A DNA stretch of 64,000 nucleotides from an uncultured Acidobacteriota bacterium. GTDB taxonomy: Bacteria > Acidobacteriota > Terriglobia > Bryobacterales > Bryobacteraceae. The notes beneath the pieces were generated by a model. The model did not search any database. It saw only the letters and a program-made list of their open reading frames with translations, and was not told the origin of the DNA. The position numbers and the translations under genes were made by a program. How positions within the stretch are numbered: the stretch's first letter is position 1; each line of letters opens with the position of its first letter. The DNA is taken from contig CADECY010000020.1 in assembly GCA_902825945.1 (NCBI GenBank), forward strand, positions 31,740 to 95,739, written 5' to 3'. Below, one piece after another: positions 52,139 to 60,668 of the stretch.

Positions 52139-55100
52139 ATGAGACCATCCCTGTCGGGATTGTTTCTCGTGATGCTCGCTCAAGCGAGCCAGCCTCCGGG
52201 CCTGTGGTTCGAGCATGCCAACGGGGGCGATGCGCGGTTTGTTGCCCGAGCCGGACCGGTTCACTTGTGGTTCACGCCGTCGGGAGTTGCGGCGGACTTG
52301 CCCGGTGAATCGAGGCGGCAGATCACGTTCGAGTTCGTTGCTTCGAACGGCACTCGATGGGAGCCGATCGGTGAGCCGGTTGCACGAATCGCGGACCTCA
52401 CCGGCCCCCAGTCCCAATGGCGCCAGAACATCCCGGCCTACGGAGCGATTCGAAGCCGGGGCGTGTTTCCCGGAATCGATGTCGTCTACCGGCCGGATGA
52501 AGGAGGGGGGAGACGGCTCGAATATGAAGTGCTCGTGGCCGCGCACGCCGATTGGTCGCGATACCGGCTTCGCGTGGGCGGAGCGAGAAGGACCTTCCTC
52601 GACGACGCGGGGAATCTGGTGACCGAGACGGCAGCGGGAAACCTCATACAAAGAGCACCACGCGCCTGGCAAGTGACGCCCTCGGGGAAAGTGCCAGTGG
52701 AAGCGCGTTTCGTGTTGTTGGCGGCGAACATTGCGTCGTTCCGGATCGGAGCATACGACAAGGCGATGCCGCTGATCATCGATCCGGTGATCGAGCTCTC
52801 TGGGCCGCGCGGGTCGGTGAGCGAAGATGCGATCACGTGCGCTTCCACCGATCAGGCGGTTCGTGTGGGATACATGACGAGATCGCGAGCGCCCGGAGCG
52901 CCCGCGTCCAAGGACATCGCTGTCTACTTCGACCAGCAGCCGCTCGCCGTCGTCGTAAGCGGAGGATCCGGTGACGAGATGCCGGTCTGCGGCGTCCGGG
53001 TCGTGACGAACTTCTCGTTACGATTCAGCACCGTCACGGCTACCGTGGCTGGCGAGACCACGTCCCGTGATTTCGGGGGAGCAAGCAATTTTTTCGCGGG
53101 AGGCGCCCGCGACGGATTCATCGCGAGATTGTCGGTCGGTCTGAACACGACGGTCACAGGCACCATTGGATCCGCGAATGCGACCTACTTTGGCGGATCC
53201 GGTGACGATTCGATCCGCACGCTGCTGCCCGTTCAACGGGGAGGCATTTTCCTGGCGGGCTTCACCGGCTCGACGGATCTCGCAAACGCCACCGGCTTGC
53301 AATCGAAGAACTCGGGGGGCTACGACGGATTCCTCGCATGGCTGCCCGAGTCTTGGATCGGGACGAACGTCACCACCTATTTCGGCGGAACCGGGAACGA
53401 CTACATTCGAGCCGCGACACTCGATCCCGAAGGCAGGATCCTGATCGCGGGAGAGACCGAGTCTGCCGACCTGCCGCTGCGGAATCCGATTCAGCCCACG
53501 ATCGCTGGAGCCTCCGACGCTTTTCTCGCGCGGGTGACGCCGAATCTCGATGGCGTCGAGTTGTCCACCTACTGCGGAGGGTCCGGGCGAGACAGCGCTA
53601 CCGGAGTTGCGCACGATCCGTCCCATGTCGACTCGATCTATTTGGCCGGCACGACTTGGTCGGAAGACTTTCCCGTTTCGGCGGCAGCACAGGATCGGCT
53701 CGCTGGTCCATCAGACGGATTTCTCATGCGGATGACGGAGGGCCGCATCGGCTTTGCGACCTATTGGGGCGGCAGCCGCGAAGAAGAGGTAGCCGCACTC
53801 GCCGTATCGGTGTCAGGAGATCCCGTGATCGCCGGCGCGTCGGACTCACCGGACTTGCGTCTCGAGGATGCGGTGCAAACGTCGTGGCGTGGTGGCACGG
53901 ATGCCTTCGTGGCGATGTTCGACGCGAATACGAACGCTCCTCTGTTCTCGACGTACCTGGGTGGAGAAGGCGATGATCGCGCGCTCCACGCGGCGTTCAC
54001 GGGAGAGCATCGCTTGGTGGTGGCGGGGTCCACCGCGTCTGCCGGGTTTCCCCGGGCTTCGGATCCGACAGTGTTTGCTGGTGGCAGCGATGGATTCTAC
54101 TCCCGTTTTCGCATCCCGTTCATTCCGGTTCGCCCGGTCCCGCTGCTCGCGAAAGGCGCGACCTATTTTGTAGCTCCAGTGTCGTTCGCGGTGAGCATCT
54201 CGGCATCTGACAAGGTCCTGGCTGAGCGGGGCTCCGTGACCGGACTCGCGGACTCGGGCGAAGTCACTGCTACGGTCACCGCGAACGGCTACTATCCACG
54301 CACCATGTCGATCCGGCTTACCCCGTTGGCCTTGGGCTTCCGAGCGTCCACAGTCGAATTCTCATCTTTCGATCCGCCGGCCTTGCTGGACATCGCCGCC
54401 TATGCCATCGATGCCGGAACCGGCTGGCGGCTCGAGATGCCGGGGGTCGTGGAACGGCGGGCCGAGCCATTCCGGTTCACCAGTTCCGAGCCGGCGGTAG
54501 CGGAGGCCAGGCCGTTCGACCGGTTCCCTCAGGACCGCGCCTATGTTCAAGCGCGCACTGAGGGTGTGAGCCTGATCCGGATACACGGATTTCCTGGCGA
54601 TGAGGGAAGTCTTCCGTTGCGTGTGAAGGTGTCACCTCCCAAGCTTTCGATCGAGTGCGCGCCGCTTTCGATACCGCTGGAATCATCGATCGTGGTGCAC
54701 CGGCACGGGGCGTTCGGCGGGGAACTGAACCTGCGTATCGATGATCCAACCATGGCTCGGTGGACTGAAACCGGGGAGCCCGTTCAACAGAGATCGTTGA
54801 TGGAAGGCACGAACAGCGCATCGGCTCACTTCTTCGGGATCCGCCCACGAGCCGCGGCCGGTACGGTCGAGGTGACGGCTTGGATGTCGAACGGAGCGCA
54901 GGCTACGGCGTCGTGCCCGATTGTTCCCGCCATCGCCGCAGTCAAACGGGAGGCGCTCGAAGTCGCGGTGGGGAGCGGAACGCCGGTCTACGTGTCCTAC
55001 CATGCCCTCGACCCGGAAACGGGCCGGCCCAGTCCAGCGGGCACCCTCGCCACAGGCATCACGCCACGGCTTCGCTTCGAAGTCGAGGACAACTCGCTCG

Positions 55101-55903
55101 CCGAGAACATCGAGACGACGCCTTTCTATCCCTACAATTCCGGCGCTGTGCGCGGACTGAAGCCAGGCTTGACCACCTACCGGCTGGTGCCGCCCGAGGG
55201 ATTCGGCGATGCACCGGAGTTCGCTCGCGGCCGGCTGATCGTGAAGCCTGAGTCCTACCCGCTACCGGGTTCTGGGCTTCGCCCATCCAGTCCGGTCGCC
55301 GTCGGCTTCGAGACGGAACTGACGTTCGCCCCAGCCTCCCAGATCACGCTGCGCAGTCTGGACCCGAGCCGCGTGTTGATGACCACGCGCACCGGCACGA
55401 CGGGAAGCGCACAAGTGACCCTGCAAAGCCCGCTTGGCACCGTTCGTGAACAGTATCCGAAAGTGCCAGTTTTCCTCCAAGGAATCTCTCCAGGTCCCGC
55501 CATCATCTCGATCGGAAACGGCAGTCAAGAGTCAGCGCGCTTCCTGGTCGAGGTGATGCCTTCCGGGTTTGTCTTCTCCGGGGGCACTGGCGTGAAGGCT
55601 GCGCGAGCCAACGGCGCACCGGTGGACTTGAGCCTACATGCCGTGGCGATCGGCCCGGACGGCGAGTTGATTCCGGTGACCGGCGCGCCCGCGCAGCCGT
55701 TCGTTCCGTTGATGGTCGAGTTGCGCAACGACGCACCAGAGACGGGCCGGTTCGTCACCAACCCGATTCGATTCCAATGGCCCGCCGGATTCGTTTCGTT
55801 CCGGCCTGCCGCGCCGGGGATTGCTCGCCTTCGCATTCTGCCGCCGATCTGGGCTTCGGAGCCTCCTCGCGGCAACGTTCTCGAACTGCCTGTACTCGAA
55901 TAG
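52139..55903 (+). CDS. Giant secreted protein with DUF7948-like and SBBP repeat domains
   Basis: 1254 aa. Seen: a signal peptide MRPSLSGLFLVMLAQASQ; an N-terminal domain (~22-220) with GPVHLWFTPSGVAADL, GIDVVYRPDEGGGRRLEYEVLV and MPLIIDPVIELSG, the layout of DUF7948. Next are SBBP-type propeller repeats (~320-670: TYFGGSGDDSI, TTYFGGTGNDYIRA, STYCGGSGRDSATGVA, ATYWGGSREEEVAAL, STYLGGEGDDRALHA). The remaining ~580 residues are Ig/BACON-like beta domains. A secreted or surface protein of unknown role. It sits between an intact and a decayed copy of the permease tail. Confidence 0.72.
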   Translation: MRPSLSGLFLVMLAQASQPPGLWFEHANGGDARFVARAGPVHLWFTPSGVAADLPGESRRQITFEFVASNGTRWEPIGEPVARIADLTGPQSQWRQNIPAYGAIRSRGVFPGIDVVYRPDEGGGRRLEYEVLVAAHADWSRYRLRVGGARRTFLDDAGNLVTETAAGNLIQRAPRAWQVTPSGKVPVEARFVLLAANIASFRIGAYDKAMPLIIDPVIELSGPRGSVSEDAITCASTDQAVRVGYMTRSRAPGAPASKDIAVYFDQQPLAVVVSGGSGDEMPVCGVRVVTNFSLRFSTVTATVAGETTSRDFGGASNFFAGGARDGFIARLSVGLNTTVTGTIGSANATYFGGSGDDSIRTLLPVQRGGIFLAGFTGSTDLANATGLQSKNSGGYDGFLAWLPESWIGTNVTTYFGGTGNDYIRAATLDPEGRILIAGETESADLPLRNPIQPTIAGASDAFLARVTPNLDGVELSTYCGGSGRDSATGVAHDPSHVDSIYLAGTTWSEDFPVSAAAQDRLAGPSDGFLMRMTEGRIGFATYWGGSREEEVAALAVSVSGDPVIAGASDSPDLRLEDAVQTSWRGGTDAFVAMFDANTNAPLFSTYLGGEGDDRALHAAFTGEHRLVVAGSTASAGFPRASDPTVFAGGSDGFYSRFRIPFIPVRPVPLLAKGATYFVAPVSFAVSISASDKVLAERGSVTGLADSGEVTATVTANGYYPRTMSIRLTPLALGFRASTVEFSSFDPPALLDIAAYAIDAGTGWRLEMPGVVERRAEPFRFTSSEPAVAEARPFDRFPQDRAYVQARTEGVSLIRIHGFPGDEGSLPLRVKVSPPKLSIECAPLSIPLESSIVVHRHGAFGGELNLRIDDPTMARWTETGEPVQQRSLMEGTNSASAHFFGIRPRAAAGTVEVTAWMSNGAQATASCPIVPAIAAVKREALEVAVGSGTPVYVSYHALDPETGRPSPAGTLATGITPRLRFEVEDNSLAENIETTPFYPYNSGAVRGLKPGLTTYRLVPPEGFGDAPEFARGRLIVKPESYPLPGSGLRPSSPVAVGFETELTFAPASQITLRSLDPSRVLMTTRTGTTGSAQVTLQSPLGTVREQYPKVPVFLQGISPGPAIISIGNGSQESARFLVEVMPSGFVFSGGTGVKAARANGAPVDLSLHAVAIGPDGELIPVTGAPAQPFVPLMVELRNDAPETGRFVTNPIRFQWPAGFVSFRPAAPGIARLRILPPIWASEPPRGNVLELPVLE

Positions 55904-56403
55904 CGATGTACCCCGATGGAATCAGCGATCTGGTGATGTGTGCCTGTGCTTGTGGGGCTGTATCGAGGAAAGATCTGCCTCCGGTGACCTCGCGCCGGAA
56001 GGATGGACGCAAGTTCACTCTGTTCGGCGGACGGGTACACCTGATCGATCGGGGAACGGAGTGTCAGCGGACCGGCAGGCGGCGTTGCTGTCGCTCGCCC
56101 ACTGGCGGGATGCATTCTTCCAACTGATGGACGGTGGAGTCAAAGGACCCGACATGAAGTGGATGGCCTTGGCGCGCGTTGCCGAATGCGACAGTTCAGG
56201 TGGCTACCGTGGTGAGCGCTGGAAACGATGCTGGTCGATCACGAGATCGAGGGGATGTTGCTCGAAGCCTGCGCGATTCCACGCCCCGCCCAACCGTGGC
56301 GTTGCGCCAGCTTCGAGCCGGCCGGGCGTCCCGCCGTTGTATCGTAGAGTGTGATGCCCGGCGCGCGGTTCGGGCCAGCGAGAGCGATGCGACGGAGGTT
56401 GCG
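55904..56403. other. 500-nt interval holding a decayed gene copy
   Basis: After the giant protein there is no intact gene until the sugar dehydrogenase. The interval is largely the decayed permease tail (separate entry). The final ~60 nt hold TAGAGT and the Shine-Dalgarno GGAGG (56394-56398) of the next gene. Confidence 0.6.
55958..56305 (+). pseudogene. Decayed duplicate of the ABC-permease C-terminal tail
   Basis: The DNA repeats ~51660-52120 with many substitutions. Shared strings include CTCGCGCCGGAAGGATGGAC, then GATCGGGGAACGGAG, and GGGATGCATTCTTCCAACT, and the translation keeps LAPEGWTQV and WRDAFFQLMDGG.KGPDMKWM. Two internal deletions (about 80 and 37 nt, matching ~51717-51797 and ~51855-51890) break the frame. 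It is followed by a degraded match to the permease's last codons near 56300. Confidence 0.8.
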
Positions 56404-57618
56404 ATGAGATTGGCGAAGGCGATGCTGCTTGCCAGCGTGACGGTGGCATGGGGACAGGTGAATGTCGGCGAGAAGAAGCCCGAGGCGGCGTTGCCGTTTC
56501 AGATGACCACGGTGGCGACTTTCGGCCTCCCTTGGCGGATCGCGTTCCTTCCCGACGGGCGAATGCTGGTGACAGAGAAGATTGGCCCGGTTTGGCTGGT
56601 GTCGGCAAAAGGGGAGAAGATCGCGCCCCTGGCCAACACGCCGCCTGTCTATTGGCAGGGCCAGAATGGCATGCTCGGGGTGTTCGTTTCGCCGAAGTAT
56701 GCAACCGACCAGAGCATTTACCTCACCTACATCGAGCCGGGCGAATACGGCGGGAGCCAGGTGCTCGCCCGCGCCAAGCTGAACCTCGGACGCGTGCCAA
56801 GAATCGAGAACCCCGAGGTACTCTGGCGGCAGATGCCGCGGGGCAAGGGCGGCCAAGCGGGCGGACAGGTGGCGTTTTCGCCCGATGGACAGTATCTGTT
56901 CATGTCGGTGGGCGACCGTCAGCGGATGACGCCGGCGCAGGATCCGAGTCAACCGGTGGGAAAGGTCCTGCGGTTGACGCTCGATGGAAAAGCCGCGCCG
57001 GGCAATCCCGAGTTCGGCAAGACTGGTGCGGCAACGATTCCTCTGATCGATCCGCCGCGTGACACCGAGGCCGCCAAGACGGCTCCCGTGGTGAGCAGCT
57101 ACACCTTCCCCGGTTCCAACCAGACTCCGTCGGAGACATGGGCCTCTGGATTTCGGGCTCCATACGGTCTGGCGTTTTCTCCCACCGGCGAATTGTGGGA
57201 GGTGGAGCACGGGCCACGGGGCGGAGATGAGTTGAACCGGATCGAGAAGGGCAAGAACTACGGGTGGCCGGTGGCCTCGTTCGGAAAGAACTACAACGAG
57301 GTGCCGATCCCGAGTCACGACTCGCGGCCGGAGTTCACCAAGCCCGTGCTTTACTGGACTCCGGTGATCGCGCCCGGTAACCTGATGTTCTACCGTGGCA
57401 AGCAGATGTTCCCGCAGTGGGATGGCAGCGGCTTCATTAGCGGTATGGGGAGCAAGTCGCTCAACAGGATCGTCTTCGACGGGAAGGGTGGCGCCAAGGC
57501 CGCTGAGCGATGGGACGTGGGCAAGCGGATACGGGACGTGGCACAAGGTCCGGATGGATCGCTCTGGTTGCTCGAGGATGCCAACCCGGGTGCATTGATT
57601 CACGTGACGCCGAATTGA
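56404..57618 (+). CDS. PQQ-dependent sugar dehydrogenase (GSDH family), exported
   Basis: 404 aa from ATG 56404, 5 nt after GGAGG. Seen: a signal peptide MRLAKAMLLASVTVAWGQ; a six-bladed propeller with LPWRIAFLPDGRMLVTEK, GMLGVFVSPKYA, GGQVAFSPDGQYLFMSVGDR, GFRAPYGLAFSPTGELWEVEHGPRGGDELN and GKNYGWPVASFGKNYN. The last two are hallmarks of the soluble glucose/sorbosone dehydrogenase family, where the G-P-R-G-G-D-E-x-N loop is at the PQQ/calcium site. It oxidises aldose sugars in the periplasm. Longer upstream frames run through the pseudogene and are rejected. Confidence 0.9.
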   Translation: MRLAKAMLLASVTVAWGQVNVGEKKPEAALPFQMTTVATFGLPWRIAFLPDGRMLVTEKIGPVWLVSAKGEKIAPLANTPPVYWQGQNGMLGVFVSPKYATDQSIYLTYIEPGEYGGSQVLARAKLNLGRVPRIENPEVLWRQMPRGKGGQAGGQVAFSPDGQYLFMSVGDRQRMTPAQDPSQPVGKVLRLTLDGKAAPGNPEFGKTGAATIPLIDPPRDTEAAKTAPVVSSYTFPGSNQTPSETWASGFRAPYGLAFSPTGELWEVEHGPRGGDELNRIEKGKNYGWPVASFGKNYNEVPIPSHDSRPEFTKPVLYWTPVIAPGNLMFYRGKQMFPQWDGSGFISGMGSKSLNRIVFDGKGGAKAAERWDVGKRIRDVAQGPDGSLWLLEDANPGALIHVTPN

Positions 57619-57815
57619 TGGCCGTGTTGGGTGACCTCGCCACGGGGCCCTCGCGACTGAAAATCCAGGACTGACAAGCCGCCGCGCTCGATCTCGGGTG
57701 AACCGGCCAGTCCTAGCCGTCAGCTATTGACGCGATTCTGGCGTGCTGTAGCGGTTGTTCGAGATCTTCTCGCCGGTGTGGCTGTCGGCAGCCAGCAGAT
57801 CCGGCCGGGTGTTAG

Positions 57816-57821
57816 TATACT
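57816..57821 (+). promoter_or_regulatory. -10 element abutting the enolase-superfamily start (leaderless type)
   Basis: TATACT (5 of 6) ends 6 nt before the ATG at 57828 (spacer GTGCCG). No Shine-Dalgarno and no good -35. The rest of 57619-57827 holds nothing recognised. Confidence 0.55.
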
Positions 57822-57827
57822 GTGCCG

Positions 57828-58949
57828 ATGGCGACTCCGATTGTTTCGCGCCGTTTGCGTTTGCAGGCCATGGCAGCCATGCAAACGGTCGCGGCCTCCG
57901 ACGATCCGCTGGCGATCCGCGACCTTCGCGCGTGGCCGCTGCGGGAGCCCGGCTCGGGCAGGAAATACACGGTGATCCGCGTGGATACGCGCGGCGGACT
58001 CTCCGGATGGGGCGAATGCGGTGAGTTCACTCGCGCCGAATTCGAGCAGGCCAAGCAGCTTGCCACGGGCATCCCGTGCACGGCGTTCGAGATCGCCTGG
58101 CGGAAACTGGCGCCAGCGCCGAAGGTCCGCGCGGCGATCAACATGGCGATGATCGACGTCGCGGGCAAGGCGGCGAAGGCGCCGGCCTACCAAGTGCTCG
58201 GAGGACCGACGCGACACAAGGCGCGCGCGCTCGCTTTCCTCGAAGGCGCGGCCGCGCTTGACCGCGCTCAGGCGGCTGGATTCCGCGCATTCGCCGTGCC
58301 CGCTCCGCCGACCGAATGGCGCAATCAGGGCAAGGGCTACATGAACAAGGTTTCGGCCCTGATGGCGATGATGCGCACCGCTGCCAATACTGGGTCAGAC
58401 TTCGTGCTCGACGGCAAGGGCTCGCTCACTCCCGGCGACGCGCAGTCGATCGCGGCGGAACTCGAGCGCTTTCACCTGCTGTGGTTCGATGAGCCCTGTC
58501 CGCCCGTCAACTTCGGCGCGGTGAAGAAGATGGCGCGCGAGAACGTAACGCCGATCGGCATGGGCCGATTCCTCGATAGTCCATCGGGGTTCCAGAACAT
58601 TCTCGCCGAAGATGCGGTGGATATCCTGCGGCCCGATATCGCGGCACACGGCATCTCTCAGATCCGGCGTATCGCGGTGATCGGTGAAGTGAACTATGTC
58701 GCGGTGGCGCCGTTCCACAATGGCGGGCCGATCGCCACAGCCGCCGCGATTCACCTCGCGGCTAGTCTTCCGAACTTTTTCATTCAGCAGATTCCTCTGC
58801 CCGAAGCAGCCGGCGATCGTGAAATGCGCAAGGCCATCGCGGGCGATGTGGAAGCCGTGAAGAGCGGCTTCGCCGCGCTGCCCACCGGCCATGGGCTGGG
58901 AATTGCCGTGAACGAATCGGCGCTCGCGCGCTACCAGGAGGCCGCATGA
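57828..58949 (+). CDS. Enolase-superfamily protein lacking key catalytic residues
   Basis: 373 aa. The fold is clear: capping domain (RKYTVIRVDTRGGLSGWGECG), barrel with FVLDGKGSL (D195), LLWFDEPCPP (E222) and APFHNGG (H297). But where family members have K-x-K the sequence is A156-V-P158. Where the third metal ligand Glu (ATGE) should be it reads GMGR247F. It therefore probably cannot do the standard proton-abstraction chemistry. The first ~24 residues may be a weak signal. It overlaps the next, intact enolase-superfamily gene by 4 nt (ATGA), which suggests it is a non-catalytic partner of that enzyme (inferred). Confidence 0.8.
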   Translation: MATPIVSRRLRLQAMAAMQTVAASDDPLAIRDLRAWPLREPGSGRKYTVIRVDTRGGLSGWGECGEFTRAEFEQAKQLATGIPCTAFEIAWRKLAPAPKVRAAINMAMIDVAGKAAKAPAYQVLGGPTRHKARALAFLEGAAALDRAQAAGFRAFAVPAPPTEWRNQGKGYMNKVSALMAMMRTAANTGSDFVLDGKGSLTPGDAQSIAAELERFHLLWFDEPCPPVNFGAVKKMARENVTPIGMGRFLDSPSGFQNILAEDAVDILRPDIAAHGISQIRRIAVIGEVNYVAVAPFHNGGPIATAAAIHLAASLPNFFIQQIPLPEAAGDREMRKAIAGDVEAVKSGFAALPTGHGLGIAVNESALARYQEAA

Positions 58950-60289
58950 TCCGGCGCAGACACTTCCTCGGTGGACTCGGAATGGCCGCGGCTGGCGGCG
59001 GCGCCGGACGCTTGCGCGCCGATGACGCCGATTGCGGATGCGCGCTCATGCCGCAGTTCGCGCCCAAGCCAACTGACGGACGCCCGTTGGGCGCGGCGGC
59101 GTTCGACAACGCCGGTACCAAGGTCCGCATCACTGGTGTGAAGGCGTTCGGCGTGTCGTTGACGCCGGACTCCGACCGCCCCTACGTCTTCGTGAAAATC
59201 GAAACCAACCAGGGCGTGGTGGGCTGGGGCGAGGGGACGCTGGAAGGCAAAGCCGCCGCGGTGATGGCGTGCGTGGATGACTTCAAGGAGTTCCTGATCG
59301 GCGCCGATCCGATGCTCGTCGAACATCACTGGCAGTCGATGTACGTGCACAGCTTTTATCGCGCGGGTCCGGTGATGGGCTCGGCGATCTCGGGCATCGA
59401 TCAAGCGCTGTGGGACATTCGCGGCAAGATTCTCGGCATGCCGGTGTACAAGATGCTCGGTGGTCCCACCGATCCGGCTGGCGTGCGCGGCTACTATCAC
59501 GTTCGCGGAACGTCTCCGGCGGAACTCCAGAAGATGCGCGACTCCGCCAAGCAACAGGGCATCACCTGCTTCAAGAGCGGCATTCCCGGATACTACGAGT
59601 GGATCGAGACCAACGAAAAGATCACACGCGCGGTGAAGGGAATGCAGATGCTGCGCGAAAACGTGGGTCCGGATATCGATATCGGTATCGACTTCCACGC
59701 CAAGACAAGCCCCTCGGTCGCCGCGATCCTGATCAAGGAGGTGGAGCCGTTGAACCTGCTGTTTGTCGAAGAGCCGTGCCCGCCGGAAAATGTCAAGGCG
59801 ATGGCGCGGATCGCGGCACGGACCACAACTCCCATCGCGACCGGTGAGCGGCTGATCGCTGCCTATTCCTGCCAACAGTTGATCGAGAGCGGCGTCATCG
59901 ACATTCTGCAGTGCGACATCAATCACGTTGGCGGTATCACGGCGCTGTGGAAAGCCGCCGCGCTCGCCGAAGCGTCGGGCGTGTCGCTAGCGCCGCATGC
60001 GTGCGAAGGTCCGATCGGCGGACTGGCGACGGTTCATGTGGACGCGGCCTCACCGAACTTCCTCGTTCAGGAGATCTGTTCTGGCGTGATCCCGGAGATG
60101 AAAGAGAAGGTCTGGGAAGAGTGGCTCGGATTCCCCGCCATGCGGATGGTGAAGGGGAAGTTCCCGCTGCCCACCAAGCCCGGCCTCGGGTTCGATTTGA
60201 CCGAGGCGGCGCTGAAGAAGTACCCGTTCGGCGGGACTCGCGCAATGGCTCGGGTGTTTCATGACGATGGTTCGGTCGCGGAGTGGTAG
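58946..60289 (+). CDS. Tat-exported galactonate-dehydratase-like enzyme (enolase superfamily)
   Basis: 447 aa. N-terminal Tat motif MIRRRHFLGGLGMAAAGGG. Seen: K210 in CFKSG, the diagnostic D-x-H pair D249-F-H251, E275/E276 in FVEEPCPPEN, E301 in IATGERL and H351 in LAPHACEGP. The D-x-H plus C-terminal His arrangement is that of sugar-acid dehydratases such as D-galactonate dehydratase. It converts an aldonic acid to a 2-keto-3-deoxy acid. The export signal is unusual for this class and suggests periplasmic catabolism. Coupled to the upstream pseudoenzyme. Confidence 0.87.
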   Translation: MIRRRHFLGGLGMAAAGGGAGRLRADDADCGCALMPQFAPKPTDGRPLGAAAFDNAGTKVRITGVKAFGVSLTPDSDRPYVFVKIETNQGVVGWGEGTLEGKAAAVMACVDDFKEFLIGADPMLVEHHWQSMYVHSFYRAGPVMGSAISGIDQALWDIRGKILGMPVYKMLGGPTDPAGVRGYYHVRGTSPAELQKMRDSAKQQGITCFKSGIPGYYEWIETNEKITRAVKGMQMLRENVGPDIDIGIDFHAKTSPSVAAILIKEVEPLNLLFVEEPCPPENVKAMARIAARTTTPIATGERLIAAYSCQQLIESGVIDILQCDINHVGGITALWKAAALAEASGVSLAPHACEGPIGGLATVHVDAASPNFLVQEICSGVIPEMKEKVWEEWLGFPAMRMVKGKFPLPTKPGLGFDLTEAALKKYPFGGTRAMARVFHDDGSVAEW

Positions 60290-60668
60290 GCAGCAGACTC
60301 AGTAGCGGTGGGAAGCCGTAGGGAACGCGCACGATGACTAACCCAAACACTAACGGCGGGATGCACGGTTCGGGGTCTGCGCCCTGACCACATCGTTAAG
60401 GACGACTGTTGAGGATCGGTGTCTTCCGTGTGTTGGATGGGGATTCCCTTGTCGGCCGAATCGCTGGTTTCGAATTCCTACGTGGTGACACTGTGGAACT
60501 TGGGCTGCGTGCGTGGCAGGCCGGTATCGAGGCGCTTCTGGTCCCCTCGGCCGCGCTTCCCGGCGCAGTGAATTGGTCGCGGTTATCGACAACCAGAAAC
60601 CCAAATGGCGCGTGGAACTGGCATCCCTCGACAAGCTGGCGCTGCCATAGCAACCTTCGAAACACAAG
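60290..60668. other. 379-nt intergenic region with a possible gene fragment
   Basis: No intact gene. A plus-strand frame 60570-60650 ends at TAG with a protein-like tail (VIDNQKPKWRVELASLDKLA), and an overlapping frame upstream (60409-60570) reads RIGVFRVLDGDSLVGRIAGF. Together they could be a frameshifted remnant, but no family is recognised. Confidence 0.35.

Noticed and set aside
55821..56354. 177-codon plus-strand frame as a gene
   Set aside because: It runs from inside the giant-protein gene into the decayed permease copy; a broken duplicate explains it.
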